Origin: Faecalispora anaeroviscerum
GTDB taxonomy: Bacteria > Bacillota > Clostridia > Oscillospirales > Acutalibacteraceae
Direction: 5' to 3'
Assembly (NCBI RefSeq): GCF_947568225.1
Contig: NZ_CANOOQ010000001.1
Location: 1,302,001-1,366,000, forward strand
DNA length: 64,000 nucleotides
Positions within the stretch are counted from its first letter, which is position 1, and every line of letters starts with the position of its first letter. Under the pieces are notes generated by a model. That model was given only the letters and a program-made list of their open reading frames with translations. It made no database searches and was not told the DNA's origin. The position numbers and the translations under genes are program-made. Positions 17,005 through 25,496 of the stretch are shown here, in pieces.

Positions 17005-18711
17005 CTACTTTGTTTGCAGCTCCACCATATGGCGGTAAATACCGTCCTGCTGCATCAGCTCCCACGGCGTTCCCTGCTCGGCAACCGTTCCGTCGGACAA
17101 GACAATGATCTGATCCGCTCCGGCCACCGTGCGCATTCTGTGCGCGATGACAAGAACAGTCTTGTTCTTTACCAGCTCGGAGATTGCGGACTGAATCAGC
17201 GTTTCATTCTCCACATCCAGAGAGGCCGTCGCTTCATCCAGCAGTACAATAGGGGCATCCTTCAGCAGTGCGCGCGCAATTGAGATACGCTGGCGTTCAC
17301 CGCCCGAAAGCGCCGTGCCGTTTTCCCCGATCATCGTCTGGTAGCCATTTGGCATCTGCGACACAAACTCGTCGCAGCGGGCTTCCTTTGCCGCCGCAAT
17401 CACCGCTTCGTCGGAAGCGTCGCGCCGACCGATTCGGATATTTTCCATCACCGTGTTGTTGAAGAGAGTAACCTCCTGAAACACAATGGAATACATGGAG
17501 AGAAGCGTTTCGGGGTCAATCTGCGAAATATCTTTTCCACCGAGCGTGATCTTCCCCTTGCTGGCATCCCAAAAACGGGCTGCCAGGCGCGACACCGTGG
17601 TCTTTCCTCCACCGGAGGGGCCAACCAGCGCGGTTACCTCTCCCTGCTTTGCAGTAAAGGAGACCTCCCTGAGCACGTCCTCTTCCCCATTGTAGGCAAA
17701 CGCGACGTGATCGAAGGTAATATCGCACCCATGGGGATGAAACTCCTGCGAGCCGGACTGCACCGGGTGATCGAGAATTTCATTCATGCGGGCCACGTGC
17801 GTTCGTGTAGATAGAACCGCCGCAAAGTTTTGTAGCGCGGTCTGAAATGGATCGTACAGACGGGAAGCTACCAGCAGGAACATAAAGAAGGTAAGCAAGT
17901 CGAGCGTACCCTTCACAAGGAGGATGGCGCCGGTCAGGGCAACGGTTGCGATGCCGATCTTTAAAACCAACTGAGCTGTTACGACGAACAACGCCGTTCC
18001 CAACTCGGAGATAATGGCGCGTTTTTCCACCGCCTTGATTTTGCCATCCAGCCCCTTCAGGTAATCCTCTTCCGCATTATTAGATTTCAGGTCGCGCACC
18101 GATTCCAAGCATTCCTGAATTCCGTCCGCGCATGCCATTTTGGCATCCATCTGCTTCTGGTTCAGGGCATCCTGCACTCTGACCGAAAGGGCAACAATTA
18201 GGAATGAAACCGGAATAACCCAGAGCGCGGCCAGCGCCATACGCCAATCAAACACAAACAGGCTGGCAGCAACCACCACGGTTGAAACAATCGATCCGAA
18301 CAGCGCGGGAATATAGTGGGAAAACGAGGTTTCCAGATAGGCGCAGTCCGCCATGATGGTACTGGTCAGATCGGACAGATCCTTCTTGCCGAAAAAGGAG
18401 AGCGGGATTTTACGCAGCTTTTCCGCCAATGAAATACGGCGCACACCGCTTTCTGTATAAGTGGCAAGATAGGTGGTGTTATACTCAAAATAGGTAGTGA
18501 CAAAAATCAGCGCCAGGCAGAGGAAAATACCAGCTACATAATAGGGTAGATTGGGAGCAACCCCAGTGAGCAAATCGCGAACCAGGCAGTACATCAGGCC
18601 AACGGGGAACATGAGTGCCAAATCTCGGAACACACAGGCCACGCTGCCATTGATCAAGTCTTTTGCGCCCTGCTCCGACAGAGCAAAGGCTCTTTGAATT
18701 TTTTTCAGCAT
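17005..18711 (-). CDS. ABC transporter, fused permease-ATPase (second subunit)
   Basis: 568-residue half-transporter: six membrane helices (~20-300), then an ATPase with Walker A GPSGGGKT, signature LSGGERQR, Walker B IVLLDEATASLD and H-loop IAHRMRTV. The start at 18711 follows AAAGGAGG; a longer frame to 18765 lies inside the upstream gene without a site. It overlaps the preceding subunit by seven bases. The pair resembles the YbtPQ/IrtAB group, exporter-fold proteins that in some bacteria import siderophores. With feoAB next door an iron role is possible, but drug or peptide export is equally compatible. Confidence 0.87.
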   Translation of the reverse strand: MLKKIQRAFALSEQGAKDLINGSVACVFRDLALMFPVGLMYCLVRDLLTGVAPNLPYYVAGIFLCLALIFVTTYFEYNTTYLATYTESGVRRISLAEKLRKIPLSFFGKKDLSDLTSTIMADCAYLETSFSHYIPALFGSIVSTVVVAASLFVFDWRMALAALWVIPVSFLIVALSVRVQDALNQKQMDAKMACADGIQECLESVRDLKSNNAEEDYLKGLDGKIKAVEKRAIISELGTALFVVTAQLVLKIGIATVALTGAILLVKGTLDLLTFFMFLLVASRLYDPFQTALQNFAAVLSTRTHVARMNEILDHPVQSGSQEFHPHGCDITFDHVAFAYNGEEDVLREVSFTAKQGEVTALVGPSGGGKTTVSRLAARFWDASKGKITLGGKDISQIDPETLLSMYSIVFQEVTLFNNTVMENIRIGRRDASDEAVIAAAKEARCDEFVSQMPNGYQTMIGENGTALSGGERQRISIARALLKDAPIVLLDEATASLDVENETLIQSAISELVKNKTVLVIAHRMRTVAGADQIIVLSDGTVAEQGTPWELMQQDGIYRHMVELQTK

Positions 18712-20483
18712 GAAACTGCCTCCTTTCCAACCTTCCATTTGACAGAGGTCTGGTAGTTGTTCCACATTTCCGTATACAGACCGCCCTCGGCCAGCAGATA
18801 CTGATGTGTGCCGCTTTGGAGAATCTTACCGTCCTTCAAAACAAAAATTTCATCCGCATCCACTACCGTGGTCAGGCGGTGGGCAATCATAATCACTGTT
18901 TTTTGTTTGGAAAGCTCGGCAAACGCAGCCTGTACGCGGCTTTCGTTATCCGGGTCAGCAAACGCGGTCGCCTCATCCAGAATTACGACCGGCGAGTTTT
19001 TCAGCATCACACGCGCAATGGCGATCCGCTGCTGCTCCCCGCCGGAAAGGAACACCCCCTTGGTGCCGACGATTGTATCGACTCCATCGGGCATTTTTTC
19101 AATAATATCTGCGCACTGCGCCGCCTTCAGAGCCTTCAGAACCTCTTCTCTGGAAGCGTCGGGCCTTGCAAGGCGAACATTTTCCAGTATGGAGGCTTTC
19201 AGAAGCCTGCTATCCTGAAATACAAAGGATACCGTCTTCATCAGCTCGGCCTTCGAGATATCGCGAATGTCGGCCCCGCCAATACGGATACTGCCCTCAT
19301 TTACATCAAAGAACCGCGCGATCAATGCCGCTAGGGTTGATTTTCCGCCGCCTGACGGGCCGACCAGCGCAACAGTTTTGCCCTGCTTGACCTTGAGCGT
19401 CACGCCGTCTACCGCCGGATGCGTTCCATCATAGCTAAAGCGCACATTCTGAAGCTCCACAGAAGCATCTTTTGGGTGAACCGGATGCTCCGCGTCCTTG
19501 AGCGGCTGTATGTTCAGAACACTGTCGATGCGCTCCAACGCATCCTTAACGATCATGGCGTTTTCACTGGAAAACATGATCTTAGTCAGTGTGATGGAGA
19601 TGACCGGTGTGATAATGATATAGAATATTAAATTAATCAAAAATTGATTGCTCACGCCGCCCTGCGTAAAGTACAGGCCCGCGCCGATCAAAAAGACAAA
19701 AACGCCATTGATCGCCGTCGTGTACCCCAGCATGGGCATGCGAAGCTGCTTGGTGTAAGAAATTACCCATTTTCCGTAATTATCGATCGAGGCTTTAAAG
19801 CGCTTGAACGAAAACACCGTCTGTCCAAAGGTTTTAACTACCGGTATTCCGCGTACATATTCCACCGCCTCGTTCGACATATCTTCCAGAGCGTTCTGGT
19901 ATTCTCTCATTCTGTGCTGCATTTTTTCGCCGGTCATTCTCATCATAATCAGAAAGGCGAGAATTACCGGAATCATGCTCAGCAGCCCGAGCCGCCAATC
20001 AAAAAAGAAGAGAAGCGCCAGCAAGCCGATCGGTGTTGCGATAGCCCCCGCTTTATCGGGTAGCTGATGTGCCAGATACGTTTCGGTAGCGGCGCTGGAT
20101 TCGTTGATAATTTTTCTCATTTTTCCACTGCCGAAGCCATCCATAAAACCGAGCGGAAGCGTAACGATGTGGTGCATAGCCTCCATACGGATATTCGCCG
20201 CAATGCGAAACGCGGCAATATGGGAGCTCATCAGCGCGCCAACATACACAAACAGCGACAGTGCTGCAAACACCACCGCCATCCACCCATTGTGCGCAAG
20301 ATTTTGTGCCGACGAAAAATCCGGGGCGACATCCAGCACCTCTTTGATGATTGCCCAGATGTACACGAACGGCATCAGGGCCATCAGCGCGCTGATAGCG
20401 GATAAAATCCATGACGCGATCGTCAGATACCGGAACTTCCCGGCATACCCAAGCAGCCGCGATATACTTGACTGTTGTTTCAA
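18705..20483 (-). CDS. ABC transporter, fused permease-ATPase (first subunit)
   Basis: 592-residue half-transporter forming a probable heterodimer with the next gene. Membrane domain at ~15-310, then an ATPase with Walker A GPSGGGKST, signature LSGGEQQR, Walker B VVILDEATAFADPD and H-loop IAHRLTTV. The TTG at 20483 is preferred because AAGGAGG lies nine bases upstream; another TTG at 20513 has none. Between this gene and the upstream operator lies a 24-codon gene with a strong ribosome site. Both ATPases keep consensus motifs, so neither nucleotide site is obviously degenerate. Confidence 0.87.
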   Translation of the reverse strand: MKQQSSISRLLGYAGKFRYLTIASWILSAISALMALMPFVYIWAIIKEVLDVAPDFSSAQNLAHNGWMAVVFAALSLFVYVGALMSSHIAAFRIAANIRMEAMHHIVTLPLGFMDGFGSGKMRKIINESSAATETYLAHQLPDKAGAIATPIGLLALLFFFDWRLGLLSMIPVILAFLIMMRMTGEKMQHRMREYQNALEDMSNEAVEYVRGIPVVKTFGQTVFSFKRFKASIDNYGKWVISYTKQLRMPMLGYTTAINGVFVFLIGAGLYFTQGGVSNQFLINLIFYIIITPVISITLTKIMFSSENAMIVKDALERIDSVLNIQPLKDAEHPVHPKDASVELQNVRFSYDGTHPAVDGVTLKVKQGKTVALVGPSGGGKSTLAALIARFFDVNEGSIRIGGADIRDISKAELMKTVSFVFQDSRLLKASILENVRLARPDASREEVLKALKAAQCADIIEKMPDGVDTIVGTKGVFLSGGEQQRIAIARVMLKNSPVVILDEATAFADPDNESRVQAAFAELSKQKTVIMIAHRLTTVVDADEIFVLKDGKILQSGTHQYLLAEGGLYTEMWNNYQTSVKWKVGKEAVSC

Positions 20484-20599
20484 ATTGTTTTCCTCCTTAT
20501 ACACTCTGCTCAACCGAACAGGAAAAGAAATTACGCAGCCGGGCTCGGCCTTCGAAATTCAAAGGACACTGAGCCTCCACCCGACCTCGCTCGATCGCA

Positions 20600-20674
20600 T
20601 TACGCAATTCCCGCCTTTTTGAAATACTTTTTAAGGGCCGCTTTCCCAAGAAGGCCGCCGCTATTTTCAGACAT
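20600..20674 (-). CDS. 24-residue basic mini-protein upstream of ABC genes
   Basis: A 25-codon frame with a very good ribosome site (GGAGGGAG, 4-8 bases before the ATG at 20674). The product has a Gly/Ser-rich start and then a Lys-rich stretch, GLLGKAALKKYFKKAGIA, that could form an amphipathic basic helix. I do not recognise it. It lies between the palindrome at 20691-20706 and the ABC pair, so it is probably cotranscribed with them. It might be a transported peptide, a leader peptide or a small regulator of the transporter. Confidence 0.5.
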   Translation of the reverse strand: MSENSGGLLGKAALKKYFKKAGIA

Positions 20675-20690
20675 GAACTCCCTCCTGCAA

Positions 20691-20706
20691 GTTAGCACGA
20701 GCTAAC
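20691..20706. promoter_or_regulatory. palindromic operator GTTAGC-N4-GCTAAC
   Basis: A perfect 6-bp inverted repeat around ACGA, just upstream of the mini-protein's ribosome site. This is the size expected for a dimeric repressor site. The regulator is unknown; it is not a full CIRCE element. Confidence 0.5.
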
Positions 20707-20748
20707 ATTTTTGCCCTTTTTAAGCGCCCACCGGGCGCCGCCTCATTC

Positions 20749-20856
20749 TCAATCTTCTTTATTGTAGCCAATCAGGCCCTCACCGTCTACTCTGAAAGGT
20801 TCTGTTCTGCTCCATTTAGTCAAAATCTTATTCTCTAAATGCTCGCCTGAAGTATT
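20749..20856 (-). pseudogene. orphan C-terminal gene fragment
   Basis: An open 35-codon stretch with no start codon, entered directly after an in-frame TAA and ending in TGA. Its predicted peptide is protein-like (includes WSRTEPFRVDGEGLIGYNKED), unlike random frames nearby. I cannot assign a family. It looks like the tail of a lost gene, and together with the following non-coding 200 bases it suggests an old deletion here. The region 20860-21080 otherwise holds nothing I can support. Confidence 0.3.
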
Positions 20857-21080
20857 TTAGAGTGTGCGTTGGAAGGAGTTTCTCTCGCTGCGCTCGTCTA
20901 CGGTAACATAGCGAACTGGAAAGGTACATTCCTGCCATTCTGTTTGGTTCACAGCGCCAAGTGAAAGGCAGCTTCAGCCCTGCCGGTATAACTGGTAACT
21001 GTTTTTTATGTAATTAGGGAGATCCTTCTTGGTATTTTCAAAACAGTTGATTGACTTGTTTAGCAAAGCGGTATCGCATT

Positions 21081-21974
21081 TTATCCTTCCATCCCCAGTA
21101 TTACAATACCAATTGCAGCGACAGCAACGACAAAGTATTGCTTCCATAAAAGCTTCTCTTTAAGTATCATTCTTGCCCATACCAGTGAGAAAATGCAGTA
21201 AGACGAAATCAAGGGAGCCGCTACAATTGCGTTATCACCTAATGCATAGATATATGCAAATTGTCCTGCGGTTTCAAATACACCTGCAAGCATTTTGGGC
21301 TTTTCTGCGGAAAGTTTTATTTTTTGTTTTTTAATAAATACCACATACACAAAAGCGAAAATCGCCATGATCAAAAATGTAAACTCATATGCGATATTAG
21401 CAGACTCTTCTTTGATATACTTGTCAAGAATCAAAGCATCTGCAAATGTGCCGAGTCCATCAATGATACAATAAAAAATCGGAAAGAAAATAGCGATAAA
21501 GCTGCGCGTGTACTTTCTGTCCGGGACTATGCCAGTTTGCATGCGTTCTGCATCATCCTGTTTCTTTTCAAAGACAGAAAGCGAAAAAACACCGATACAT
21601 ACCAGCGCTACCGCAGCAAACTGTAATCCGCTCATTGCCTCTTTCAGAATGAAAAAGCACAGCAGAGCGGCTACTGCACCTGATGAATTACAAATGGGCG
21701 TGGAAACGGAAAGCACTACATAACGCAGACCAACATAACCAAGTACCATGGCCAAAATATATAAAAAAGACACTGGTAAATAGGTAAGGATGTCTGATGG
21801 CCCAAACTCAGCTCCACGGCAAAGTTCTATCATAGCGTGAATACCCATAACCGTACCAACAGCAATAACCATTTTCCAATGGCTATATTTATCATCTGAT
21901 CTTGAACCAATTTTTGAAAAAAGGTCAGATCCGCTCCAAAAAAATATTGCGATCAGTGAAAACCAAAACCACAT
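21081..21974 (-). CDS. EamA/DMT-family membrane transporter
   Basis: 297-residue protein with about ten hydrophobic helices in two EamA-like repeats (~1-135 and ~155-295), a charged loop rich in K/D/E between them, and a short C-terminus. This family exports or imports metabolites such as amino acids or nucleotides; the substrate cannot be inferred. GGGAG precedes the ATG. A consensus-like promoter at 22184-22212 gives a leader of roughly 200 bases. The gene is monocistronic. Confidence 0.88.
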   Translation of the reverse strand: MWFWFSLIAIFFWSGSDLFSKIGSRSDDKYSHWKMVIAVGTVMGIHAMIELCRGAEFGPSDILTYLPVSFLYILAMVLGYVGLRYVVLSVSTPICNSSGAVAALLCFFILKEAMSGLQFAAVALVCIGVFSLSVFEKKQDDAERMQTGIVPDRKYTRSFIAIFFPIFYCIIDGLGTFADALILDKYIKEESANIAYEFTFLIMAIFAFVYVVFIKKQKIKLSAEKPKMLAGVFETAGQFAYIYALGDNAIVAAPLISSYCIFSLVWARMILKEKLLWKQYFVVAVAAIGIVILGMEG

Positions 21975-22183
21975 TGTATTTCTCCCAGCATTATCATTTC
22001 TATTTAATAGCTCTTCACAGCTTTTGAATCGTATGATATTTCTCTCTGTGGCACCATATTTTCAACATTTTCATCTCAAAAGCAGCTTTGTGTTTCATGC
22101 AACAATCACTCAACTTTTGCGGCTTGAAATTCTCTGATTTTCTCAATTCTGCTGTCAATATGATCAATATTTACCACTGCAAT

Positions 22184-22212
22184 AGTATGTAGTAACGAAA
22201 CTCTTTTGTCAA
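22184..22212 (-). promoter_or_regulatory. promoter of the EamA gene
   Basis: On minus, TTGACA (22207-22212), a 17-bp spacer and CATACT (22184-22189). The ~200-base leader that follows contains no recognised element; a 23-codon GTG frame is visible in it but has no ribosome site. Confidence 0.6.
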
Positions 22213-22317
22213 TGTTTTATCTCAGAAAAGCAAATTCCATGCTACGCTATATCCTTATTCATAATCATTGATAAAAAGTTGCTGCTCCACACTGGCACAT
22301 ATCTGCCGCATACATAC

Positions 22318-22352
22318 AGAAAAGCCGCAGCTACTGTTTCAATAGCTGCGGC
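22318..22352 (-). terminator. terminator of the sugar operon
   Basis: A perfect 10-bp stem (22343-22352 with 22324-22333), 9-base loop, followed on minus by TTTTCT. It lies about 110 bases after the isomerase gene. The rest of 21975-22463 holds only the EamA promoter and leader. Confidence 0.75.
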
Positions 22353-22463
22353 AAGTATCGTTCCTATTCTAATTCCCACGTTTCACTCTTTCTGATCAAT
22401 CTTCCTAAGAGGCCGTTCCTTCTTATGTTGTAACCCTCTGCATCGCTGCTCTTTCTCTCGATC

Positions 22464-23147
22464 TTACAGCCTTGGGTATTCGTTGCAGAGTAAACGGTAG
22501 GGCGGCTCGTCTTCCTCAATAGCGGGAAAACGGCCAATGGGCTCCAGAAAGCGGTTGTCGGTATTGTCGTCGTTACATTGGCTCACCTCGCCTAACAGCA
22601 CCGGCCCCGTGCCTTCCTCCACCGAAAAGTCGTGGTATAAATAGGGCTGTATGGTGATGCTCTCGCCTGGCGTCAGGCGCACCTGTGTTCCAGCGGGAAC
22701 CGACAGCTCCCGGCCATCCGTGTGGACGCGCACCTCCGCGGCCTTGTCCAGCCCCTCACCGGGGGTAGCGTTGTAGACGCGGATCAGGACATTGCCGCCC
22801 CCGCGGTTGATGATATCCTCCATCTTGCTCCAGTGGAAGTGCATGGGCGCGTATTGGCCTTCCCGCAAATAGAGCAGCTTTTCGGCGTAGGTCTTGGCGT
22901 ATTTGTCCTGCATGGCAAAGTTGCCGTTGCGAATTGTAATCAGCGAAAAGCCGACCTTGCCAAAGTCACCCAGACCATAGTCAGTGATATCCCAGCCCAG
23001 CATGTTATCGCGAATTTCGTCGTAGTCGCGGCCCTTGGATTTCCAGTCCTCCGGCGTAAAGTGACAGAAAGGCGGCAGGGCAAAGCGGTATTTCTTGATA
23101 AAAGTCTCCATTTCCACCAGCACCTTGTTAATCTCGCTGCGTTTCAT
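22464..23147 (-). CDS. D-lyxose/D-mannose ketol-isomerase (cupin)
   Basis: 227-residue cupin of the D-lyxose isomerase family (PF07385), which interconverts D-lyxose with D-xylulose and D-mannose with D-fructose using a divalent metal. The metal-site histidines and glutamate are visible in APMHFHWSKMEDIINRGGG and the later YHDFSVEEG. The ATG at 23147 is six bases after GGGGG; an ATG at 23153 overlaps the kinase stop (ATGA) but is too close to that site. It is coupled to the PfkB kinase, so isomerised ketose is probably phosphorylated at once. It is the last gene of the sugar operon. Confidence 0.85.
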   Translation of the reverse strand: MKRSEINKVLVEMETFIKKYRFALPPFCHFTPEDWKSKGRDYDEIRDNMLGWDITDYGLGDFGKVGFSLITIRNGNFAMQDKYAKTYAEKLLYLREGQYAPMHFHWSKMEDIINRGGGNVLIRVYNATPGEGLDKAAEVRVHTDGRELSVPAGTQVRLTPGESITIQPYLYHDFSVEEGTGPVLLGEVSQCNDDNTDNRFLEPIGRFPAIEEDEPPYRLLCNEYPRL

Positions 23148-23149
23148 CG

Positions 23150-24112
23150 TCATCCCCCTTTTCGGCCAAGAAAATCCCTGACCATGTTTATTGTGGGCAT
23201 CGCCGGTATCCCTCCGCGCTTTTGAACGCACAAAGAGGCGACCGCATTGGCAAATTCGGTAAAATCCCGGAGCTGTGCTTTGCCAAGCTCATTGGGGCGA
23301 AGCCCGCTCACGGCCAACTGGTAGAGGAAGCCACCCCAGAAAGCATCCCCGGCGCCTGTGGTGTCAACCACCGGAACATCGGGAACGGAAACGAGCGCGG
23401 ACGCACCCTCCACTGCGGTATAGGCGCCGTTGCTGCCAAGCGTGACCACCGCGCAGGAGATCCCCTTTTGAAAAAGATGCCCGGCGGCAGCTTCGGGAGA
23501 AGATTCGCCTGTGATCAGCCCGACTTCCTCGTCGCTGATTTTTACAATGTCCGCAAAAGGAAGGACGCTCCGCATTTTCTCAGCGGCTTCCTCCTCGCTT
23601 TTCCAGAGCGGTGCACGGTAATTCGGGTCGTAAGAGATAATGGCTCCGGCCTTTTTTGCGGCTTTCACCGCTTCTATTGTGGCAGTACGCGAAGGTTCAT
23701 CGGTCAGTGAAAGGGAGCCGAAGTGGAAAATCCTACACCCCTCTGCCAACTCGTGCTTCACCTCGCACGCTGAAAGGCAGGTGTCCGCACCGGGCTTGCG
23801 TGCAAACGAGAATTTGCGCTCGCCCGTTTCAGACAGCTCAACAAACGCAAGCGTCGTAAACACATCCTCTGCGCTGATCAGCCCGCTGGTGTCGACGCCC
23901 TTTTCTTCAAGCACCCTGCGCAGATAATCTCCGTGCATATCGTTGCCCACCTTGCCGATAAACGCAGTGCTTACTCCTAAGTTCGAGGCGGCACAGAGCA
24001 CGTTTGCAGGCGCGCCGCCGGGGTTTTGCTCAAACAGGCGCATCCCGTTTTCGCTTCTGCCGTGGTATGTAAAGTCAATCAGCAGCTCACCCAACGCGAC
24101 TATATCGAACAT
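23150..24112 (-). CDS. PfkB-family sugar kinase, probable fructokinase
   Basis: 320-residue ribokinase-fold kinase. The N-terminal GELLIDF and GGAPANVLCAASNLG motifs and the C-terminal DTTGAGDAFWGGF motif, with its catalytic Asp, are all present. The closest groups by these motifs are fructokinases. Translational coupling to the D-lyxose/mannose isomerase suggests D-fructose or D-xylulose as substrate, giving fructose 6-phosphate or xylulose 5-phosphate for central metabolism. GGGAGTG precedes the ATG at 24112. A 212-base gap containing an inverted repeat separates it from the binding-protein gene. Confidence 0.88.
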   Translation of the reverse strand: MFDIVALGELLIDFTYHGRSENGMRLFEQNPGGAPANVLCAASNLGVSTAFIGKVGNDMHGDYLRRVLEEKGVDTSGLISAEDVFTTLAFVELSETGERKFSFARKPGADTCLSACEVKHELAEGCRIFHFGSLSLTDEPSRTATIEAVKAAKKAGAIISYDPNYRAPLWKSEEEAAEKMRSVLPFADIVKISDEEVGLITGESSPEAAAGHLFQKGISCAVVTLGSNGAYTAVEGASALVSVPDVPVVDTTGAGDAFWGGFLYQLAVSGLRPNELGKAQLRDFTEFANAVASLCVQKRGGIPAMPTINMVRDFLGRKGG

Positions 24113-24247
24113 TCAATCACTCCCGATAAAAAAAATACCATACCAGCTTTCAGGCATCACTCAACATTTGCGTGGTGTGTAAACATTATTTTCGCGCCTG
24201 CAAATCGGACGGCAGAGAAATATCCCCGCCGTCCCCCTTGCAAGAGC

Positions 24248-24317
24248 TTAGAACCTGTGTTCACTGCCTGAAATGATCCTCTTGGCGGCATTGCTTACTT
24301 ATGAATACAGGCTCTTA
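24248..24317. repeat. imperfect inverted repeat, possible mobile-element scar
   Basis: Sixteen bases at 24248-24263 match the reverse complement of 24302-24317 at 13 positions, both built around CCTGT-TTCA. With no T tract it is a poor terminator. It may be the remnant of a small transposable element or an mRNA-processing or stability hairpin between the transport and catabolic genes. Confidence 0.35.
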
Positions 24318-24324
24318 GGATTTC

Positions 24325-25440
24325 CTATTTCAGGAGCGCCAATCGGCTGGCATCATTCGCGAATGCCTCTTTTGCATTTTCCTTGGTGACAACGAGCGGA
24401 GGAAGCTCATAGATGCCTACGTCCTTCTTGCCATTGTTCACAGTTGTGTCAGGTGCGGGCATCCCGTTGCCTGCCTGCAGCGACTTGATGATCTCAATCG
24501 TTTTGCCTACCAGTACATTGGTTGGTTTGGCAACGGTTGAATACTGTCTGCCCGACCAAATCCACTCGACCGACTCGTTTTCGGCGTCAAGACCCGAAAC
24601 TACGGGGATCTTCTGGCCGGCCTGCTCGGATGCGGTAATGATTGCGCGGGCGATTCCGTCATTCGGAGAGAGAACACCGTCGATTTCCTTACCCGAATAG
24701 AAGCCGGAGAGAAGGGAATCCATACGAGCCTGCGCTTTGGAATTGTCCCAGTCCATCGTGGCGCACTGAGTGAAATCCTTTTGGCCCGATACGACAACCA
24801 GCGTGCCGTCGTCGATCTTGGGCTGAAGCACATTCATAGCGCCTTTAAAAAAGTTGGGGGCGTTGGGGTCGGCAGGGCCGCCGCCAAACAGTTCAATATT
24901 GTAAGGACCCTTGCCCTTCTGCGCGGCTAATCCGTCGAGCAGGGCCTGCCCTTGCAGCTCGCCGGTCTTGATGCTGCCAAACTGCACCACGCCGTCAACA
25001 CCAGTGGTGTTCTCAAGGAGGCGGTCATAGCCGATGATGCTGATGCCGGCCGCCTTTGCTTCTTCCAGAACCGCCCCAAGCTGGGAACCGTCGACAGGGC
25101 CGACAACGATCACCTTGGCGCCATTCTGAATCATGGACTCGATCTGCTGCTGCTGCTGGGGAACCTTGTTGTCAGCATGCTGTACAATTGTCTTGAAGCC
25201 TGCAGCCTCCAATTGGGTTTTGAACATCTCATCCGCTTCCGCCCAGTTCTGAGTGCCAAGCCAGGGCAGCGCAACGCCAATCGTTGCGTCTGCGGCAAAT
25301 CCAGTGCCGCCTGAAGCAGCGGACGACGTCTCGGGCGTAGCCGAACTGGCGCTGGGGGCTGTGCCGCCGCAGCCAGTCAGTGCTGTTGCCATCATGAGTG
25401 ATGCTACTAGGAACAGGGATAGGCATTTTTTCTTTTTCAT
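24325..25440 (-). CDS. sugar ABC transporter substrate-binding lipoprotein, ChvE type
   Basis: 371-residue extracytoplasmic lipoprotein. The signal peptide starts MKKKK and has a lipobox ending LTGC near residue 24, followed by a Ser/Thr/Ala linker. The remainder is a type I periplasmic sugar-binding fold (peripla_BP_4), including VGPVDGSQLGAVLEEAKAAG and GVLSPNDGIARA. The set of this protein with a GguA-like ATPase and GguB-like permease marks a multiple-monosaccharide transporter. A 56-base gap and good ribosome site link it to the permease. In this operon the likely cargo is a rare hexose or pentose. Confidence 0.9.
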   Translation of the reverse strand: MKKKKCLSLFLVASLMMATALTGCGGTAPSASSATPETSSAASGGTGFAADATIGVALPWLGTQNWAEADEMFKTQLEAAGFKTIVQHADNKVPQQQQQIESMIQNGAKVIVVGPVDGSQLGAVLEEAKAAGISIIGYDRLLENTTGVDGVVQFGSIKTGELQGQALLDGLAAQKGKGPYNIELFGGGPADPNAPNFFKGAMNVLQPKIDDGTLVVVSGQKDFTQCATMDWDNSKAQARMDSLLSGFYSGKEIDGVLSPNDGIARAIITASEQAGQKIPVVSGLDAENESVEWIWSGRQYSTVAKPTNVLVGKTIEIIKSLQAGNGMPAPDTTVNNGKKDVGIYELPPLVVTKENAKEAFANDASRLALLK

Positions 25441-25496
25441 ACTAACCTCCTGTTTTAAGTCCTTCGACTAATATGTAAGGCCCGGCCATCAGTCTA

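Noticed and set aside
20691..20706. Palindrome considered as a CIRCE (HrcA) element
   Set aside because: CIRCE has 9-bp arms around a 9-base spacer; here the arms are 6 bp around 4 bases and no chaperone gene follows.
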